From Bacteriovoracaceae bacterium (lineage in GTDB: Bacteria; Bdellovibrionota; Bacteriovoracia; Bacteriovoracales; Bacteriovoracaceae), in the NCBI GenBank assembly GCA_016786485.1, contig JAEUWD010000048.1, positions 211,808-275,807 on the forward strand: a stretch of 64,000 nt of DNA, written 5' to 3'. The translations under genes and the position numbers were made by a program. Shown piece by piece: positions 60,829 to 64,000 of the stretch. Every line of letters begins with the position of its first letter. The first letter of the stretch is position 1. The notes under the pieces were generated by a model. It searched no databases and was not told the DNA's origin. It worked only from the letters and a program-made list of their open reading frames with translations.

Positions 60829-62952
60829 CTAATTCATCAAGATACTAACTTGATTACAAACATATCTGGTGTGCGTGTCTGGATTTTCGCACTTACGATT
60901 AACAATAATTCTTTTTTCCGGCATGATGAGCTTAAGCACATTCACAATCAAAAAAGTTGTGCGATCACTATCACCATTGATTGGAAAAATTAATTTACGA
61001 ATACTAGTTTCTTTAATTCTTAAGTTTAGCCACTGCTTTCCATCCGTTGCTACTTCGTAGTCGACGGTACCTGAACCAGTTACGATAAATTCTTGGCCGG
61101 CCAGAATCGGTGGCAGTTTTACCCAGCTGCTAATTTCAAATTTATTTGCCTTGAAATCAACTTTAATATCTCTTAAATCCCATCTCTCAAGATTGTCGTA
61201 ATCGAGTGGGTTGATATTTTGAGTGAAGAGCTCGCGAATATTTTCGCTGGTTGATTTGGTTTTCTTCCCATTATCAAAGATTTTAAATTTGTCGATCGCC
61301 ATGTGTCCACGCTGAACACAACCTTCCATAATTTCGGCTTCACTTTGACCAATTTGATTTGGAACTTTGCCGTTAAGCTGGCAATTAAGTTTGAAACCTA
61401 AAATATTCATGTGGGAAGTCTGATCGTAATACTGCATGCCCGAAGTTTTCGCTTCTAAGCCTTGAGCATTGGTTTTGAAATCAATTGGACGTAGGTAGAG
61501 TTTAAAGTCGCTATCGATTTCATCAATTAAAGATGCGTCAGCGGTAATAGCATTATCTTCTAAGCAGTCATCAATGATTTTAATTTTAGTACCATCTCGA
61601 TCAAATTTTCTGGTGCATGACATTTTTGCTTTTGGAAAAAGCAGATTATATTGCCCGTCAGTATCCAGGTAATTCATTTCAAATAAATCTAAATCAAATT
61701 CTGCATTTTTAATCTGTGATGAAATCTTATTAATATTAAGGAAGAAATCGATGAAGTCAGTTTTGTTTTCAGTTAAACGATATTGAATTTTAGCTTGAGA
61801 TAATTCACCCGAAGTATTCTTATCTTCCGCACGTTTAACGACAGTCGCGTTTTCAAGACAAGTGTTAACAATTTTAACCGTATCGAGTTTCGCGAAGTTT
61901 TTACTTTTGTTACATTTCAAATCTAAATTATACAACCCAGCAGCGAAAGATTTTTCTTCCACACTGAACACATCGATATCAGCGTTAAGTGTTTTGTCCG
62001 TGGTGCTTACGCCAGAATTTTCTAGGAATATTTCATAAACAGCTTTTTCTTTATGCGGATCAAGATTCAATTCTTCTTCAGTTGGAATAGAGACATATTT
62101 TACACTCATGCGGTCTTGATGGAATTTAAAATCATCTAAACAATTCGCTTTGAACTCTTCGAGCGTAAAACTGCGCTTGCGCGAATGACGGCAATCGAGG
62201 CTTAACGGGCCAGAAACCACCTTCATCGTCTCGCCATAATGAGTCTTCAGTGAGTTGGCTTGGTAGCTAACAATTCTCTCTTGAGCATTAAAATTCAGTT
62301 GGTTGATCTCGGTATTGATTTTGAGGGCGTTACCATCATTGAAGCGATAATTTAAACTCAGATCAAAAGTCTTGGCGCCGCGATTATAGTCTTGGCGAAT
62401 TTTCCCATCAGTCCAACAGTCATTAATAATGGAAGTGATATCGTTTTCACCATCCATTTGTTTTTTATTGCAGAGAAAATAAAATTCTTTGGCCACGACA
62501 TCGATATCTTTGGCCGTAAAATAAAACTTTTCTCCATTAACTTTGAAACGTCTCTCATTAATATGTGTCGTGATATTGAGAATTTCTGCTTCCTCCACGG
62601 ATTTAATAAAACTATTTTTATCAATTGCGGGACTTAAAACAAAAACGCGATTCACACCTTCGAAAATAACTTGTTTTTCTTTGAGGTAAATATTGGTATC
62701 GAAAAAAGAGTAACCGTCTTGGAAGTTTCTGTTATGCAGTTCTAGCGGAAAACCACCGATCTCGACATCCACATCCGTAAACTCAACTCGACCAGCGACT
62801 TGTTGTGGATTCTTGGTTTTCTTAAAAGTGATTTTCTGGATCTCTGAAATCAATTTCTGTAATTGAGGTCCAGCAAACTGTTCCGCCCACAGCGAACTCG
62901 AACAAAACAGTAATATAAGTCCAAAAGATAATTTAATCTTCAATTGAGACAC
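60829..62952 (-). CDS. 707-aa exported Cys-pair repeat protein
   Basis: Signal peptide (KLSFGLILLFCSSSLWAEQ). Beta-rich repeats each with a Cys pair: Cys161/179, 254/271, 347/365, 446/463, 524/545. The first three are exactly 93 residues apart, the others 99 and 78. Each repeat has a hydrophobic-x-Cys strand, then a polar loop and '(D/N)CL' before the next. A further pair CENPDTHTRYVC lies near the C-terminus. Suggests five disulfide-bonded domains. Not recognised; overlaps the cyclophilin gene by 20 bases. Confidence 0.7.
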   Translation of the reverse strand: MSQLKIKLSFGLILLFCSSSLWAEQFAGPQLQKLISEIQKITFKKTKNPQQVAGRVEFTDVDVEIGGFPLELHNRNFQDGYSFFDTNIYLKEKQVIFEGVNRVFVLSPAIDKNSFIKSVEEAEILNITTHINERRFKVNGEKFYFTAKDIDVVAKEFYFLCNKKQMDGENDITSIINDCWTDGKIRQDYNRGAKTFDLSLNYRFNDGNALKINTEINQLNFNAQERIVSYQANSLKTHYGETMKVVSGPLSLDCRHSRKRSFTLEEFKANCLDDFKFHQDRMSVKYVSIPTEEELNLDPHKEKAVYEIFLENSGVSTTDKTLNADIDVFSVEEKSFAAGLYNLDLKCNKSKNFAKLDTVKIVNTCLENATVVKRAEDKNTSGELSQAKIQYRLTENKTDFIDFFLNINKISSQIKNAEFDLDLFEMNYLDTDGQYNLLFPKAKMSCTRKFDRDGTKIKIIDDCLEDNAITADASLIDEIDSDFKLYLRPIDFKTNAQGLEAKTSGMQYYDQTSHMNILGFKLNCQLNGKVPNQIGQSEAEIMEGCVQRGHMAIDKFKIFDNGKKTKSTSENIRELFTQNINPLDYDNLERWDLRDIKVDFKANKFEISSWVKLPPILAGQEFIVTGSGTVDYEVATDGKQWLNLRIKETSIRKLIFPINGDSDRTTFLIVNVLKLIMPEKRIIVNRKCENPDTHTRYVCNQVSILMN

Positions 62953-63484
62953 TTACCATTTTATCGCCTTGAGAAATGCGATTAAGTAGTTCAATGCCTT
63001 CTTCAACTTGGCCAAACACAGTATAGCTTCCATTTAAATGTGGAGCTGAGCCTAAACAAATATAAAATTGAGAGTCTGCGCTATCTGGATCCTGTGCGCG
63101 CGCCATCGCTACCGTACCTTTCACATGTTTCAGTTGTGAAAACTCAGCCTTTAGCTTTTTGCCGCTACCGCCGGTTCCTGTTCCGGTTGGGTCTCCACCT
63201 TGCGCCACAAACCCTGGGACGACTCGGTGAAAGATAAGACCATCGTAATAACCTTGCTTAATTAATTCGCTGATTCTTTTAACGGTATTTGGGGCCGCTT
63301 GTGGGTAGAATCGGTAAACGATATCCCCGTGAACGGTCTTAATTCGAACTTTTTCTTTAGATAATGATGAAACTTCTGACATAACCTGGGTCTCCTCGTT
63401 GGTTTCGGTGGTTGGAACTGGGGCGTTTTTTTCACAACTCATGAAAAAAGACACTAATAATAATGATAAAACGGCCTTGAACAT
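62933..63484 (-). CDS. lipoprotein peptidyl-prolyl isomerase (cyclophilin type)
   Basis: 183 aa from the ATG at 63484, which has GAGG six bases upstream; a GTG at 63496 is an alternative. Lipobox SFFMSC. Cyclophilin core: IVYRFYPQAAPNTVKRI, YDGLIFHRVVPGFVAQGGDPTGTG (FxxRV...QGGD), ISRMAR-like VAMARAQDPDSADSQFYICL and LNGSYTVFGQV. Folds exported proteins at the inner or outer membrane. Confidence 0.92.
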   Translation of the reverse strand: MFKAVLSLLLVSFFMSCEKNAPVPTTETNEETQVMSEVSSLSKEKVRIKTVHGDIVYRFYPQAAPNTVKRISELIKQGYYDGLIFHRVVPGFVAQGGDPTGTGTGGSGKKLKAEFSQLKHVKGTVAMARAQDPDSADSQFYICLGSAPHLNGSYTVFGQVEEGIELLNRISQGDKMVSVSIED

Positions 63485-63563
63485 CCCAAACCTCACTCAT
63501 AATACTTATGCTTTTGGAGTATGATAAAATTTTTATCTTTTCACAAGTATTAAAAATAGTTTT

Positions 63564-63600
63564 AAACACTGTTGACAGCACCAGTGTTTTTCAATACTTT
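63564..63600 (+). promoter_or_regulatory. rRNA operon promoter with dyad around the -35 box
   Basis: TTGACA (63572-63577), 17-base spacer, weak -10 TACTTT (63595-63600). The -35 is flanked by AAACACTG (63564-63571) and CAGTGTTT (63582-63589), a perfect 8-bp inverted pair. tRNA-Ala begins 24 bases later. Confidence 0.55.
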
Positions 63601-63624
63601 ATGCTTTCGCAAAATGCAGGTAAC

Positions 63625-63700
63625 GGGGGTGTAGCTCAGTTGGGAGAGCATCAGATTTGCATTCTGAGGGTCGCAGGTTCGATCCCTGTCACCTCCACCA
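63625..63700 (+). tRNA. tRNA-Ala (anticodon UGC)
   Basis: 76 bases. Acceptor GGGGGTG pairs with CACCTCC; D arm AGCTCAGTTGGGAGAGC; anticodon stem CAGA/TCTG with loop TTTGCAT, anticodon TGC; TpsiC arm with GGTTCGATCC; encoded CCA at 63698-63700. Lies upstream of the 16S gene, not in the usual 16S-23S spacer. Confidence 0.97.
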
Positions 63701-63714
63701 AACTCTTTTGCGGC

Positions 63715-63726
63715 TGCTCTTTGACA
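63715..63726 (+). promoter_or_regulatory. boxA antitermination element
   Basis: TGCTCTTTGACA matches the rRNA boxA consensus TGCTCTTTAACA except one base. Fifteen bases after tRNA-Ala; recruits NusB/S10 for rRNA antitermination. Confidence 0.85.
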
Positions 63727-63745
63727 TTCAAATAAAGAAAACAAG

Positions 63746-63880
63746 TTTTGAACCTTAAATGGTTCAAAAAGAAGACGAGAAAGGACCCGTAAAAGAAACC
63801 TAAGAGTTGAAGGTCTTATGAATGGAAACAAAGTTTCCGACGGAACTAAATCCTGGAGTTAAATCCAGTGTCGGATTCAT
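63746..63880 (+). other. structured 16S rRNA leader
   Basis: A perfect 9-bp hairpin TTTTGAACC / GGTTCAAAA (63746-63754, 63761-63769), a GGAAAC-AAA-GTTTCC hairpin (63824-63838), a nested CTGGA / TCCAG (63853-63857, 63864-63868) inside TCCGAC / GTCGGA (63836-63841, 63870-63875), and ATGAAT / ATTCAT (63818-63823, 63875-63880). Typical of rRNA precursor processing stems. No coding region. From 63881 to 63985 I see nothing distinct. Confidence 0.6.
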
Positions 63881-63985
63881 CGAAAGTGAAATTAGCTTTT
63901 GGTGGTAAGATTTAGACTAATGAACAAGTAATGAGCAATCATAATTTATTCAAAAGAAATCATTTAAAATTTATTTTAGATATTT

Positions 63986-64000
63986 TGCTTGGAGAGTTTG
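63986..64000 (+). rRNA. 16S rRNA, first ~15 bases
   Basis: The window ends with GGAGAGTTTG, the start of the conserved 5' end (AGAGTTTGATC follows in most bacteria). By alignment the mature 5' end is near 63986. Explains the boxA and leader stems upstream. Confidence 0.85.

Noticed and set aside
63508..63831. Open frames over the tRNA-Ala region
   Set aside because: They are translations of the tRNA and rRNA leader.
1..64000. CRISPR arrays, insertion sequences, prophage genes
   Set aside because: No regularly spaced repeats, transposase, integrase or phage structural genes were found.

Overview
The window is chromosomal DNA of a low-GC, Gram-negative, motile, aerobic bacterium. Several features point to a Bdellovibrio-and-like organism, most like Bacteriovoracaceae. 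These are paired flagellins, a full Flp/Tad pilus locus ending in an Rhs-type surface protein and tiny secreted peptides, a menaquinol/bc-type complex fused into a large cytochrome-oxidase operon, and many secreted proteins I do not recognise. The assignment is inference; the 16S gene begins only in the last ~15 bases. Apart from a possible 111-bp element with inverted ends there is no IS, phage or CRISPR, and nothing obviously recently acquired.

Layout. 1-7990: housekeeping (a partial conserved gene, an alpha/beta hydrolase, recG, greA, a zinc-ribbon-like protein, an ABC1/UbiB kinase, a GNAT). 8050-10144: two flagellin genes with structured leaders; the second is preceded by a six-codon upstream ORF, and a strong terminator ends the unit. 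10184-12145: an SDR-like protein, a small unknown gene and, on the minus strand, a 186-nt rod-shaped RNA that I propose is 6S RNA. 12159-19896: Flp/Tad pilus operon (five pilin-like proteins, CpaA, CpaB, CpaC, a fused CpaE-CpaF ATPase, one TadB-type membrane protein). 19965-22170: an Rhs/YD-repeat exported protein, a 62-aa secreted peptide, then a sigma-54 promoter with an upstream dyad driving a 53-aa secreted peptide. I compare this with the Bdellovibrio hit (host-interaction) locus, which also adjoins Flp pilus genes.

22170-26035 (minus): a membrane-anchored unknown, a CheX-like phosphatase, a CheY-like receiver and Lon. 26225-38518: glmU, glmS, pcrA, gatCAB, an AsmA-like protein, an exopolyphosphatase-like protein and a cyclic-nucleotide-binding protein, tightly packed and often overlapping. 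38511-44860: thiolase, coiled-coil proteins, a stand-alone FliG-like domain and other unknowns. 44978-59476: a ~14.5-kb respiratory block: HEAT protein, Rieske protein, split cytochrome b, octaheme cytochrome c, subunit III, a CPNC membrane peptide, a DUF420/CtaM-like protein, a fused CtaA-CtaB, CoxB, CoxA, a second subunit III, a dihaem lipoprotein cytochrome c, SCO, a subunit IV-like protein and a small membrane protein. CoxA has Phe where the K-channel Lys normally sits. 59490-63484 (minus): secreted proteins, including a tandem paralogue pair and a 707-aa Cys-pair repeat protein, then a lipoprotein cyclophilin. 63564-64000: an rRNA promoter with a dyad around its -35 box, tRNA-Ala(UGC), boxA, a structured leader and the first bases of 16S rRNA.

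The genes suggest a predator-like lifestyle: swimming, Tad pili and surface proteins for contact, and a branched aerobic respiratory chain for energy. Function assignments rest on motif reading without database searches.
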